DNA from: Ladona fulva | Taxonomy: Eukaryota > Arthropoda > Insecta > Odonata > Libellulidae | DNA: 64,000 bases | Assembly (NCBI GenBank): GCA_000376725.2 | Contig: KZ308729.1 | Location: 62,001 to 126,000, forward strand | Direction: 5' to 3' | In this document: positions 11,470 to 22,740 of the stretch, one piece after another | Numbering within the stretch: the stretch's first letter is position 1 | Layout of the letters: the number at the start of each line of letters is the position of its first letter | Notes under the pieces: model-generated | Database searches by the model: none | Seen by the model: only the letters and a program-made list of their open reading frames with translations | Told to the model about the DNA's origin: nothing | Position numbers and translations under genes: made by a program

Positions 11470-12640
11470 TAACACTTCTTAAGTCATTGAGGCCTCGTTA
11501 TTGTATTTTTTATTACATTTCGAAACCTCAATTTCATCCGATTGCTCCAAATACTTAAATGTTTTTCTGAACGAAATACTATAGGTTTTGTTCGATAGTA
11601 AATTAATAAATGATTAGCAGGTTTGGTTTTGGTAAAGTCGCCTTAATCAGTTGATATTTTAGGGAACCATTCGAGGACAATTTCAATATACAAATGAATT
11701 CTGTATTATATCTGTTAATGGTAAGTAGTGCATTCATTGATGGTTAAGATTCTTTCTCTATCTCGACTTTTATTGAAATATAATTGGTGATTCGTTGCTT
11801 ACGGTATTCCTTCATTTAGAGCTCAATCTCAAGAAATTAGCTTTTAAGCCTCCAAGGGACACCAGTGAAGAGAAAATAAAAAGAATTAGGAAAGGGGTAT
11901 ATTATGAGAACTTAGGGTACCAGATTATGACGAAGAAATGGAATGCTATTTTACGTCGGAGAACGAAGCGTGATTACTCCTGAATGGAAGTAATAACCTT
12001 TAAGTCCCTGCTTTACGATATTTCAAGCAATAGGGGTTGAACTTCGAAGTGAAATGACACGAAATCTTTTATCTTTTATTTTTAAAAACTATGATGGTAA
12101 TGAGATAATTGTGGAAAGTCATGTTTGGATAAAATGGGATAGAAATGGAAGATATGCTCACCTCAACCGTTTTTCTTTAATTGACTTAATGGAATAGAAG
12201 TTGCTACTGATGGTTGAGTTAGTTGTAGTTTAAGGAACTCCAGAAACCTTGAACAATGTGATTCTGTCCTATGCGCATTTCGCCTCCAATGATAATTTTT
12301 TCAGGGACCAGAACAGAAATTCTGCTCTGGCCTGAAGCGTTGGTAGTTTCTGGAATTCTTTTAAACTGCACTTGACTCAATCATACATCTAAAGAACAAC
12401 TCAGTTATCTTCTTTCTTCCGATGTAAATATTCTTTTAGACTTGCATGCGTACTTGCTTTTTCTTACATCGGGCAGTTATTGATGATTTTTGATATGGCT
12501 TCATGACAATAAGGCCAGTTTTCCTAGTTCATTACTTTCTTATTTTTTCCTTATCAATTTCTTAGACCAAACTGTACCTGGTTTTTCTGCCTCAAAAAGT
12601 CATATTTTACCTACAATCTCAGGGTAAGTAATGAAATAAT
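11470..12640. other. AT-rich stretch with a weak exon-like segment and a palindrome
   Basis: A segment at 11663-11720 has an ATTTTAG acceptor, a GTAAGT donor and one open frame, but the polypyrimidine tract is poor and I do not call it an exon. A 23-base near-palindrome lies at 12308-12330. A 62-codon frame (11795-11983) has no features. Confidence 0.4.
12308..12330. repeat. Near-perfect short palindrome
   Basis: CCAGAACAGAA and TTCTGCTCTGG are inverted copies with one mismatch around a single A. It follows a TTTTTTCAG acceptor-like stretch. No function is inferred. Confidence 0.45.
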
Positions 12641-12779
12641 AGCTAGCTGGGCTCCCAAATAGCCAAGTGGGCAACGCCTTTGACTGCAATGAAAGCAGTC
12701 CCGGGTTCGATTCCCGGTGGGGGCCTACGTGTGAGATGTCGAAGTACTTTTAACAATACTACTACCCAAAAGCTAGCTG
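12641..12779 (+). mobile_element. Short tRNA-derived SINE with 9-bp target-site duplication
   Basis: AGCTAGCTG occurs on both sides (12641-12649 and 12771-12779) of a 121-base insert (12650-12770). The insert starts with a tRNA-like head (12651-12724) followed by a body of only about 46 bases that ends in ACTACTACCCAAA. Flanking direct repeats plus an RNA polymerase III-type head are the hallmarks of a retroposed SINE. The perfect duplication suggests a fairly recent insertion. The very short body would make this one of the smaller SINE designs, or a 3'-truncated copy. The partner LINE cannot be named. Confidence 0.75.
12651..12724 (+). other. tRNA-like head of SINE (tRNA-Ser(TGA)-like)
   Basis: The acceptor arms GCTCCCA and TGGGGGC pair fully with one G-T. 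The T arm is CCGGG-TTCGATT-CCCGG. The anticodon stem ACTGC/GCAGT closes a 7-base loop with TGA in the anticodon position. The D arm pairs poorly, and the variable loop is a single base, unlike the long arm of a real tRNA-Ser. Together with the flanking duplication this argues for a SINE head or tRNA pseudogene rather than a functional tRNA. Box B (GGTTCGATTCC) is intact and box A is weak. Confidence 0.7.
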
Positions 12780-13645
12780 AATATGTTTTCAAAAATTCCT
12801 TCACTTGCAATGTAGTTAACTAGGTTTTTTCCGATTAACTGCTGCTAAATTACGACTTTCATAATAATTCTACGTTCCTATAGTTGCTACAGCTTTGATT
12901 GGGAGAGGGTATAACTTAAGTTTTTAGAAAATTCGTGTTAGATGTAAGGCACTGCCTACTTCAGATATAAGTTCCATGTTCTGAAGTATTGCTATAATTT
13001 TACAGCTCTACTTTACACAGTAACACTGAAATTGGGGGATTATCAGTTATTTACTTAGGAGGAGAACTCATAAGTACGCGGTTTCTTCAAATGCTCCGTC
13101 AGTAGGGAGGAAAGAAAATTGGTGTACAGTTTAATTCTTCTAATCTGTAGGAACATAGCTGTTGAGTAAAGTGTTTGGAAAGTCGACTGTGTGAAGTGAA
13201 TGAAATTGCTTTTCTTTAATTAACACTTTGATTCCGAACGCGATTTATAAAGTTACATTCTTAAGTTTGAAAATTAACTGTACTTTTTTATCACATTATA
13301 TTCCCACTATGAACAATACAGTAACACCATTAAAAATAGAAGACAACATTAGAACTGCAGTTCTATCATACGTGCTCCGCAAAAATTACGATGTATCTAG
13401 AAACTCTCAAGTGAGCATCCATAGCAGCTTAGAATGTTAGTATTGGTATGATATTAATTAAATCCCTAGTTATCATATGCATTTCCATTGAATGTAGTCG
13501 TCTTAAAAACAAGCATTTTGTTTCACTAATATAAACGCATGCGATGCGTATGTGATTTCATGAAATATTGAGAAAGTAAAAAGTTCATCTATACGTAAGT
13601 TTATGCGAAAATTATGAAGTAAAAAGTATGAAGATACTCGAGTAG
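12780..13645. other. AT-rich non-coding stretch
   Basis: One 70-codon frame (13228-13440) is the only open frame of note, and it has no recognisable features. Nothing else is seen. Confidence 0.5.
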
Positions 13646-13649
13646 CTAC

Positions 13650-14170
13650 CTGCGAGGGAATAGAAGCAGGGAAACAAAAAAAGTGTCAGTTGCTGGAGCT
13701 TTTGCACGTACTTTTATAAGCTTTGTATGAGAGGTCCGTATATGTGGCTGTTTCCAGGCAGTGATACGGGAGGAGGTTATGGGTAAAGTGGGAAGGGATG
13801 GCGTGGGATGGATACCGTCGGTCCGGGAGGCGTCCAACGAGGGAATTCGTTGAAACGAATGTTTTTGTTCATTTTGAAATCGACGTTCGGCTTTCCAGCT
13901 TAGGGGTTAATCATAGCGTTCGTGGAATTGCGACGGCGAGTGATTAAAAATGATTTCGCTGGCCGAAAAACATTCCTCTAATCTCCGCGTTTTAAAACGC
14001 GCCGCTGGCAGAGAGAAGGGATGTTTATTCGTGACGCAGATATTTGCATGAAATACGCGAGATTCGTAGCGGTCGCGCGAAGTGCGGGATCCCGTTACGG
14101 AATGCAAGACCGGTATAAAAAGGAATGGAAACGGGAAAGATTTCCAGGAATCACTGTATATTTCGGGGCG
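13650..14170 (+). promoter_or_regulatory. CpG-containing island with palindrome and TATA box
   Basis: The island is richer in CpG than its surroundings. It contains a perfect 16-base palindrome CGCGTTTTAAAACGCG (13986-14001) and a canonical TATAAAA (14114-14120). An initiator-like TCACT (14151-14155) follows about 37 bases downstream of the TATA box, slightly far for a core promoter. No open frame with features follows, so a plus-strand transcript start is only suggested. A minus-strand frame (13907-14107, 66 codons) crosses the palindrome and has no domain. Confidence 0.25.
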
Positions 14171-15068
14171 ATGTAGTATATGGCCTATCAGACAGGGATG
14201 AAGACGAATGCTTTAGGAACAGTTCTTGAATTTCTTACCAGATGAACAATATGTAAAACTGTGTTGCTTCTCACTCTGGCCTCGTACATATTATTTTACC
14301 CTGTCTTCCTGTGATAGGTACATATGATAAGTCGAGGACTTGAGGATTCTTATGAAAAAGAGAGAAATCCTTTGGTAGAAAGGTTTGCCTAGGACTTGGT
14401 TCTGTAGTAACGGTTTAATCATAAAAGAGGTGAGGGGATGGAAACATATTGACCTTGTTATATAAGAGACAATTATTGCTTATCAGTGTTACAGCTGCGC
14501 AGGATAGGAATAGAGTATCAAAAGGGTAATTCGAGATATTTCAGTTTACTTCACTATATTTTGTTTTATGTTAACTCTTTTAAAATATCGAAAAACTGGC
14601 GGCAGTAAGATTTTTCTCAATTAACTCTGATTGGTCTCAAATCATCTTAGTCTCTTAATGACGCTGAAAACTAAATTAGCAGTAGTTTTTTATTGGTATG
14701 AGTCCAGTTATTACTAATCTCTATCAAGCATTAACTACGATTCGGCATTACTTAACGAAGCTCTTTCTTATCACCACTGATTTTCATGGAGAGAGGAGTA
14801 GAAAGCTACGTTCGAAACAATGGCGTTCATTTCTGGGCTAAGTTGTAGTAAAGTCTATTAGTTCAAAAAATAGAAATTTTCTGTTATATATCAGAAGTTT
14901 TTATTTTACAAAGATAAAGTTTTATTTATGCTAAATTTATGACCAGTAACAATAATCTTGACTTTACACAGAATAATTAGTTTCCATAACTCTATGAAAT
15001 AATTGTTCTGTGATTAAGAAAATTTTATCCATTATTTTTACTAATTTTAATTCATATTTTTTTTTCAG
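14171..15068. other. AT-rich non-coding stretch ending in an acceptor-like tract
   Basis: No open frames are present. The last 35 bases contain a branch-point-like ACTAAT and a long T tract leading to CAG at 15066-15068. This would make the stretch the end of an intron if the segment at 15069 is an exon. Confidence 0.45.
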
Positions 15069-15105
15069 AGAAGAAAGCCCAGGGAACGGTTACGGATACC
15101 ATCAG
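15069..15105 (+). other. Candidate 37-nt microexon
   Basis: A textbook acceptor precedes this segment: an ACTAAT branch-like motif about 30 bases upstream, an uninterrupted run of T, then CAG. A CAG|GTATAA donor follows at 15106. The 37 bases are GC-richer than both flanks and are open in all three frames. One frame reads KKAQGTVTDTI, another EESPGNGYGYHQ, so the frame cannot be chosen. The length is not a multiple of three, so skipping it would shift the frame. No gene family is recognised, and neighbouring exons were not found. Confidence 0.3.
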
Positions 15106-17690
15106 GTATAAATCCCATCCCAGCCACTTTTCTCATCTCTTGGTATAGCCTCTGCATTCTAATTATGCCAAATTACTTATTTTTTTATGAATAATCACTT
15201 TTCTTTCTTTTATTCTACTTTTCCCTGTATATATTTACGTTATGCTAATCGTTATTGGAAAGATACATCTGAATTTTAAAAGTGCTAACGTTAAACTTTT
15301 AATCATTCCATCCAGTAGATAGATACAAGCGTAATAAACTACACCAAAGAAATGTCAATAAAGAACTTTTGTTAGCCATATCTATTTTCTTTCGATTCTG
15401 CTAAAAAATCCACTAGAATATAATATCCTGATTTTATGCAACTACGGCAAGTTTTCTCTAAAACCTCCAATGTTTACTTTTATTGGATACGAGTATAGCG
15501 TTGTTTAGCGTAACATTCTCAGCCAGTTCAAGCGGAATTTGATTCAGGGAAACATTTGCATTTCAGCTTGAATTATTCCGCTGGAATCATCATTTGGATT
15601 TAAGATAGGGAATGCTGCGTAGATTTGGCGATAGAGGAGGAGATAGGGAGGGTGGAAAAAGGAAACGGTTTTGCTCAGTGGGCAGCGCATAGGGCACTTT
15701 CCGCTCCAGATGAATCCAGGGGAATTGATGAAACGTTCTCGATTGCGTGGCATTCCAGGGAGGCAAAGATTTTCGTTTTAGTTTTGTTTTTGATCCCCAT
15801 TTGGTTTTTAATAAAAGTTTTTCTTTTTTTTGCGCTTCACTCGCGTGTTTTTGAGGAGAGAGAAGGGTGGAGATCAGAGAAATCTGGCGGTGGGTAGGGT
15901 ATGGCTGCTCCAACTCCTGTGAGAGTGAGTGTATGTCGACTGGGATGGAAAAATATCATTCCGCTTCGTGAAGCTTCGATCGCTTTTACACTTCTGTAGC
16001 GCGGATAGGATTTTCATCCGTTTCAACGTGGGGCTGGAATCTACATATATGCTCTCTTTCAAATCAGGAAGCGTACTCGGAAAATCGGCAGCTCTGTGAC
16101 TCTTTTAATGATACATTGTACTCTAGAGAGTATAGCGTATCACTGAAAAAGTATGTAATACGTGAATTCTACGCGATGCATTCAGTATCTGCTCAGTATG
16201 TTATACTCTGGCGTTTAGGAACTTTATTTCGGAACTGTTTTTAAATCTTTGTCCAAATCGTGGCGCTTCTTACGTGTCTAAACTTTGTGGGCTCTTTATT
16301 CAGTATTTAATTTGTATCTTTCACTAACAGTTCATTAGGAATCCTCTAGAAATAGTGAACATTTTAGAGGAAATAGATTATTGAAACTGGGTTCCACATC
16401 TTAGCAAGTAGATGCCTATTTGACATCTCAGCTCTTTTTATTTTTCAATGCTATGTATCACTTTTGAAATAGTTTCTTTCATAGCTTCTTCTGTTTTTAT
16501 CGCACCCAGCTCCATTATTTTTGGTTAAAGTATATTATCATAGATCATGATGGAATCTCTCCACTTATCTCCTTTTTAATTGCCAAAACAAATGCCGAAT
16601 ATGTATGCTTTCTTTTTAAAATTTAAGCAGCGATTCCAATAAGAGAGAAGAATGAGTTATCAGTAAACCGACTACTTTAATCGGGTTTTCAAAGAATTCC
16701 GTCGTTTACGGCTACCAAACCGGAAATTACATCCTTCTTTATCGTAGATAGTCAACCTACTTTTTATGATTACACTTTAGAGGGCATTATGATTAAGAAT
16801 CCTTGAACGTGTTTTATGTAGTTATGATCGAGGTTCATTCAAGTAAAATAAGTTTAATTCAATTTTATTTGCATGGTAAAACAATAGAATGGTATCATTA
16901 AAATACGTCGGTGTAGTAACTGTCACTGAAAAGTGAAAAAGTTGTAAGAGTATTTGGAGTAAATTATGGTTACTGATTAGAATCATGTGAATGAAAATAT
17001 GCGTTAGAGCAAATGTAAATGGCGTGGCATGTTTGAGATCATTCACAGAATCGCGAGCGTGGAACTAGGCCCCACCCACGTCTTCGTGCTGTAGTTCGTC
17101 TTGCGGATTGGAACGATTAATTTCTCTGTGCACTGAGGTCGCTGTTAGGGACTCATCTAAATGCCTAAGTTAGGAACTACTTGGTCTACTTACTACACTG
17201 AGGGAGAAAAATTTTAACCTCTGTTCTCACTTCTCTTTTATGAATTAAGTTATGGTAAAATCTCCTTTCCTTTCAAATAGTATAGTCACTAACTATTTTT
17301 CTAATGCATTTCAGGTCATTTTGAATTAATGACTTATGAAAACTAGCCGATTAATCAACTCGATTTCTACTTTTAGGTAGATTTTCTACTTTTCTGAAAG
17401 ACAGCAACAGTCAGAGAATTCAATGGTTCAATCGAGAAACGGGATTGATACATTTGAGTAGAATTTTGATTGCCTGTGATTTATTTTATGAAGATTTTTT
17501 TGTTCATGTCAGATGCAATTTTTGTCTATCTCATAACTATTTTCAGGGCAGTAACTATATTTTTACCCATCTCACCTTTTCACCTTTCGTAGTATTCCTG
17601 CCATTATATATCGGAATTCAATTTGTCTCTTCGCAAACACGGAATCTATCATCGTGGTGCACGTGAGTGCAGCTAAGCATCTCATCTGAA
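15106..17690. other. Mostly AT-rich stretch with a moderate GC patch
   Basis: About 15600-16080 is GC-richer, with overlapping frames on both strands (up to 107 codons, 15590-15913 minus) and no recognisable product. Other frames (16822-17046 minus, 17445-17666 plus) are AT-biased and featureless. A second GC-richer patch lies at about 17040-17170. No gene is called. Confidence 0.4.
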
Positions 17691-18430
17691 AAATGACCCT
17701 ACGCATCATCTCTTCTCTCTTCTCCCGTCCGTTCCTTCTCTCTCCTTTTCCACTCCTCTCATCGCAATTCCTCCCTCACTTCCTCCCACACGACTATAGC
17801 AGTCCTACTCTCCCGCTCAGTTGTACGCCTCAGTGCTTCCCATGTATTCAGCGTGCACTGCTATGACGGACGCCACCTCCCTTCAACCTCCCGCACTAAT
17901 GCCGAAATTGGCGATCAAACCGCCGGCCGCTCCGAAAGGAGGAAGAGAGAGTGGGGGCGATCGGAATGGTGCCTTTTTCTGGTGGTGGGGGATAATAAAA
18001 TGGTGGGGGAGGCACAGAGGATAGTTTTTGGTAGCTGTCTGACCAGAGAGGTACACGAGTAAAGTGGGAGGAAAATATTTGGTGGTTTTCCAGGGATTGA
18101 ATTTCTATCTTTTTATTTGCCTCCACTCCATTGCACAAGACGGTTTTCATTTTATTCTCGTTTATTCTTTGCCGTCATCTTTTTCCCTTTGGTCTCGTTG
18201 TTTCTCTCTGTCGAAAACGATGGAGACTCTCGTTGGCGTGGTTTTCTGGCTCCGCTCCTCGTTTTTGCCGCTCCTCTCACCGTTTGACTCTTTTCTATAA
18301 CTCGCTTATCGGATGCGAGTGTCGCCGCTCTCGTTATTGTGAGGAAATCCAAACTCGCGTTTCTTTTTGTTTTAAGTAACGTGGTGGCAACCGTTCGCAG
18401 AATGAGGAAGGCGCCACGTTACGGTTTCAT
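17691..18430. other. GC-rich island with overlapping frames
   Basis: The plus strand is C/T-rich to about 17820 and mixed thereafter. Seven frames of 66-84 codons overlap on both strands and none has a domain. A 9-bp inverted repeat (GTAACGTGG at 18376-18384, CCACGTTAC at 18414-18422) encloses 29 bases near the right edge. The island resembles the others in the window and may be regulatory. Confidence 0.35.
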
Positions 18431-21400
18431 ATTTGAGCGGTCATTGCCTTCCAAAAATCCTGTCGTTTTATAACTTACGGTTCTCAGCGTGATCCTTGTT
18501 CGGCGACCACGTCCTCGTGCCCTACCTTTGCATCTTTATATTTCCGCAGTATCATGAGAAATCTGCTGAAGTTTTGCTTTGCCGATTTCCTTTGAGTGAT
18601 CGATGGGTTGCAGAAAGCAGACTATTGTTTCCTTGGATGCGATTTTTGTCTCCCGAAAACAAGTTGGTAAAGAATAAGCGAAGTTCTGGCTGTCTTCACT
18701 AAGTCCTATCATAAAAGGACTTCATTACAAATACTGCGAACTATTAACTCTTTCACGACCAATTTTTTTGCATTTTTTGATGCACAAAGATGTATTTGCA
18801 TCAGGATTATTACGAACATAATACCGGAAGAGCACGAAACGTTACCTATATATAAATTGACGTTTAATATAGGCTACTTAATACGGTTCTCTTACACAGT
18901 GGCAAAGCATCTTCGGCATAAGAACTTGGGTGGACCTTACGGCCTATTTGTAGTCATACTCGTTCCATAAAACTAGTTGCTGGTTATTGATTTGCGGCGC
19001 GGACAATGTAGTTGCAGGATTTAATTTTAACGATCTTATCATTTCCTTCCGTTTCAGTTTTCATATACTGCCTTTAAATGAATGAATGAAGGAATATGAT
19101 TTATTTTGAATTATACTTAGAAAATGCATAAATACGATTTTTTTTTCTGAGTTCATATATATCATATNAACGTTCATTCTGAGGAGGGAATATAAAAATT
19201 AAAAAAAATAATTACAACCGGTAGGTTGTCTTGAAAGAAACCTAAGATTCATAGAAAAGAGACTAACGGTGATTCTCGCCTCAAATTTTTGTAATCCTTA
19301 GTTCAGTGAATTAATTTCTAAATTTATAACCAAATGATCGCTGTAATGAAAGAGAGCTAAATTATATATTAAAAGAAACTATTAGATCCACATTTATTGC
19401 TATAGCAAAAAGCCTGCCAAAGGTATAGCAAAAAAATATGTAGTTCGGTTTTTTTGCAATAAAAAAATGGATTTTTTAAAATGAAACAATCTCATTTTGT
19501 TTGTACCAGTTTAAACCGAAATTACAATGACTAATGTTTATGAAATGCGAAAGAATTTTTATAAAGTATAACATAACGTAATCTCTTTATAAGTTTCAAC
19601 CAGGAAAGGAGCCGTAAAAGAGTGAGGCATAATTTTAATATGAATCTGGGATAATTTAATCAAGAAATTTTCTTAAATTTGGTTTTTCTCGTCGTGTGCA
19701 CTTTCTGCCCAACTCGAAATCGTGAGAGCGGTCCTGTCTTGGCCTTGGAATGTCGTCTTGCTTTCGTGTTCTTACCAATGGCAATTAATCTCTTTGGCCG
19801 GCTGTCGCCTGGATTTACTTTTTACAAGAGCAAAAATTAATGCTCCGCAATGGATTCCTGGAAAATGAAACTCGAGAAAGTGATAAATAGTTATTCTGGC
19901 TCTTGATGAGTGCATGACGATTAATGAATTTCGTTGCACTTAGCAAAAAAGTATAGGGAGTTTAAGTTCAGTGTTCTTCGGTGTTTTAAGGATGCACAAA
20001 TCATACAGATCGGAGATTTCCTTATCAGTTGAAAGATATTTTTAATAATGATTGTCATAAACAGTAACTTAATTTTAAAATAAAAATGATAATGAAGTAA
20101 AAGAATGGATACAAAAGAAATTATATTGCACATTATCTCCAACGTAGATTTTTAATTATCTATTTTAAATAACAACATGAATTTAGTAGCATTTAATTTA
20201 CGAATAATTAAAATGAGCTTAGTAGAAATACATAAAACAGAGTAAAAGATTTAAACATATTTTATTGCTTATGTCGACGCAGCATCAATACAATAAGTGT
20301 TGCGTACAGTTATCCAAACATTTTCCAAAATATTCAATGGTATCCAATTATCTCATCGTCATTTTAATTTGTTTTTCTTAAAATTATTCTCAACCACAAC
20401 ATTAAATTCGAAACGTAGTATTGATGCATCTGCCAAGCACATCATAACGGCACATGTAGGGATATTCAAGAAAAACTTCGCATAAAAATCCGATGGATCT
20501 TTAGTATTCAACTAGCGATGTCAGTATTGGCACAGGAACACTCTCCTTATCCATCCATCCACCGTTATATGCGGTTACTGCAAGAGTTCTCGAATGAAGA
20601 CACCTTAATATTTCCATTTCTTTCCCGATTCTATGAAAAATAGCATTTCCAAACACAATGTTTTTTCGTTGGATTTATGTTATATGTTTTCTTGTTTTAA
20701 AAAAAACTTTCGTTCAAACGTTTTAAAATGAATATGCCATTCAGGAATCGATATATGGTTAAAAAAATAAAGCGCAATTTACCTCCTATTTCTTGAAATT
20801 TAATACCATTTATGTACGTCTATCTTTAATATTGCTGGCAAACAGACATTCACGTTTTTGGGTAATAAACAAGAGAGAAGCAATGGGTTGCCGGCACATG
20901 TTTTCTGGTACTCAGAAGTGAAGTTTTAAACCGTGTTCCTCCGAAGAAATATCCTCAGTGCGATGGCCGTCGAAGGAAACATTGTGCAGCGCGTATTCTT
21001 GGCGTCTGCGATAAAGTGCAAGCACGAGTTATTTTCCGTTTTTCGTAAGAACGTGCACGTGTTGAACTTGCTTTATTGGTATTTTTCAAACCACGAGTCC
21101 AGCTGATAATCTCCAAGTCTTTTCCGTCAGCAAAATTTTCAACCATTTACCGCTACGTTAAGGGAGAATAGCATGAAATATCAAGTTTCCCTTATTCATT
21201 CACAATTCACCCAAGTCATTGTTGGTCTTTTAATCCGATATACTTAATTTTTATTAGAAATTGTTTTTAGAAATTAACATTATTAAAATTCTGAATAGTA
21301 GTTAGACTTTTAATCAATATTGCGGGAATACTTTTAGCCGAGTTCTTTAGCCTGAGTTGTTTTAATCGATACCGATATTGGTGAATTCATTCATTTTTTC

Positions 21401-21690
21401 GCGAGAATTTTCTCGTTTCCATTAAAATTGAATTTTTTCTACAAAATGAAATTATGACTAAATCCCTTGAATTTATTGAAAATTCTATGAAGGAAGTGAA
21501 TATAATAACATCCTGTCGTTTTTAATGATAAGATTGTTTAAGTACGAGAGAAACAAGGAAGCTGCGAGTTTTTATAGAAGTTTCAAGGATAAAATTTCCG
21601 TATGAGCTTGAGAAATAGTGATTATGCTCGCTCTTTGACAAATTATTTGGTTTGTTGATGGTGAATGGGGACGAATACCTGAATCTTAAA
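18431..21690. other. AT-rich non-coding stretch with an assembly N
   Basis: A single N at 19168 interrupts an AT-rich run. A 23-base string starting at 19169 recurs at 28307-28329. GC-richer patches at about 19690-19900 and 20930-21160 contain only short frames (for example 63 codons at 20955-21146 minus). No gene or complete element is recognised. Confidence 0.4.
19169..19191 (+). repeat. 23-bp dispersed repeat fragment, copy 1
   Basis: This block begins AACGTTCATTCTGAGG and is identical over 23 bases to 28307-28329. It starts immediately after the N at 19168, so the assembly may have joined sequence through a repeat here. Confidence 0.5.
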
Positions 21691-21691
21691 T

Positions 21692-21901
21692 ATGACAAAT
21701 ATGGAAGAAATAAAAAGGAACCACTTTTCACAAATGAACCTAGTTCCTAATTTATTTAAAAACAACTATGCAAAATACCACAGAGCACAATGATGAAAAT
21801 ACACGAATACTGTGGTATTTTGCATAGTTGTTTTTAAATAAATTAGGAACTAGGTTCATTTGTGAAAAGTGGTTCCTTTTTATTTTTTCCATATTTGTCA
21901 T
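21692..21901. repeat. Large near-perfect palindrome (92-bp arms)
   Basis: The left arm (21692-21783) and the right arm (21810-21901) are inverted copies with a single mismatch in 92 positions, separated by 26 bases. Transcribed, this would give a stable long hairpin of about 90 base pairs. The arms are AT-rich and non-coding. Likely origins are a foldback/MITE-type transposon or a recent inverted duplication. The arm identity points to a young event or ongoing arm homogenisation. No target-site duplication is evident at the arm ends. Confidence 0.85.
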
Positions 21902-21959
21902 GGAATACCACAAAGTTACCCGTCAATCAGTTGAGTTTATTCTTAAATATGACGTTTTA

Positions 21960-22560
21960 ACAATTTGAAAAAGTAGCTAATATTGCTTACCTCACAGCTA
22001 GTTGTAACTCGTCATCTGTCCGTCCAGAGAGCTTTCATCGTCTGATTCATTCTGCTCTCATTGATACCGATTCTCGCTCTCATGAAGGGTGAGATACAGC
22101 ATGCGTCAACACATCTCTCTAAAATTGAAACCTGACCCACAATAACCCCTGGAGGTAGCCTGAGAGCACGACCCTTTATCCCAGCACTTGGTACAGCCCC
22201 ATACTCTTACAGAAGCATCAACAGTAAGATGAGAGAGTACTATCTTAGATGGAGGAGGAGAGGATGGACACGAAGTTAGGAAGGGAAGGAAAGAGAAGAG
22301 GGTATTTCATGAGAGCAAAACAGCGAATAACTGACGGCAATGTGAGAGGAGTGAGGTTGATGGACAGCTCAGATGAAAGCGATTCACACGGGGCTTGGTA
22401 CTTGCCCCTTAAGTTAAGTGTTCCTTTGCATCATATAGAGTTTCTTCTCACCGATCGAGAGCTGTATCGAGTGCGAGGTTGAATTTGATCGACGAAGAAA
22501 ATGATAATGATAAATAAGTGCGATAAAACGAATGAAATAATATGAACTCAGTAGGTCAGG
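21960..22560. other. Intermediate-GC stretch, no assigned gene
   Basis: A strong minus-strand donor-like GTGAG|GTAAGC lies at about 21990-22000. No upstream frame on that strand stays open without stops, so it is not called an exon. A plus-strand frame of 77 codons (22249-22482) is Arg/Glu-rich at its start and has an acidic DSSDESDSHG stretch, but no known domain. Confidence 0.35.
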
Positions 22561-22599
22561 AGAATTCATAAATAAAGAAAAATCGAATGTAATGAATAT

Positions 22600-22740
22600 G
22601 CTCTAGCTTAACTTGGTGGAACGCCATGATGAAATAAATATGAACGTACTCCGTAGTTTTCACAAGAAATTTTCTTTTTTCCGGTTTCGACTCTCGCGAG
22701 TCATCTTCAGGACCTGAAGATGACTCGCGATCAAAGTGAT
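22600..22740 (-). mobile_element. Penelope-like fragment with hammerhead-like core
   Basis: On the minus strand, 22710-22685 reads CTGAAGA, then T, then a GACTC-GCGA-GAGTC hairpin, then GAAAC. The hammerhead ribozyme core is CUGANGA, helix II, GAAA, and Penelope-like retroelements are known to carry hammerhead motifs. Here one extra base lies between the core and helix II. I cannot build the third helix or a cleavable UH site, so it is at best degenerate. The core overlaps a perfect palindrome with 17-bp arms (22695-22711 and 22713-22729) and a one-base centre. The element edges are estimated. Confidence 0.35.

Noticed and set aside
11663..11720. 58-nt exon before a GTAAGT donor
   Set aside because: The acceptor has a weak polypyrimidine tract and the peptide is unremarkable.
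12651..12724. Functional tRNA-Ser(TGA) gene
   Set aside because: The variable loop is one base, the D arm does not pair, and the sequence lies in a retroposed insert with a target-site duplication.
18744..18790. piggyBac-type end (TTAACTCTTTCACGACC)
   Set aside because: It resembles a TTAA-CCYTT start, but no inverted partner next to TTAA was found nearby.
21990..22100. Minus-strand exon ending in GAG|GTAAGC
   Set aside because: All three frames upstream of the donor are interrupted by stops within a short distance.
22685..22729. Intact hammerhead ribozyme
   Set aside because: There is an extra base before helix II, and no third helix or cleavage site could be paired; kept only as a hammerhead-like remnant.
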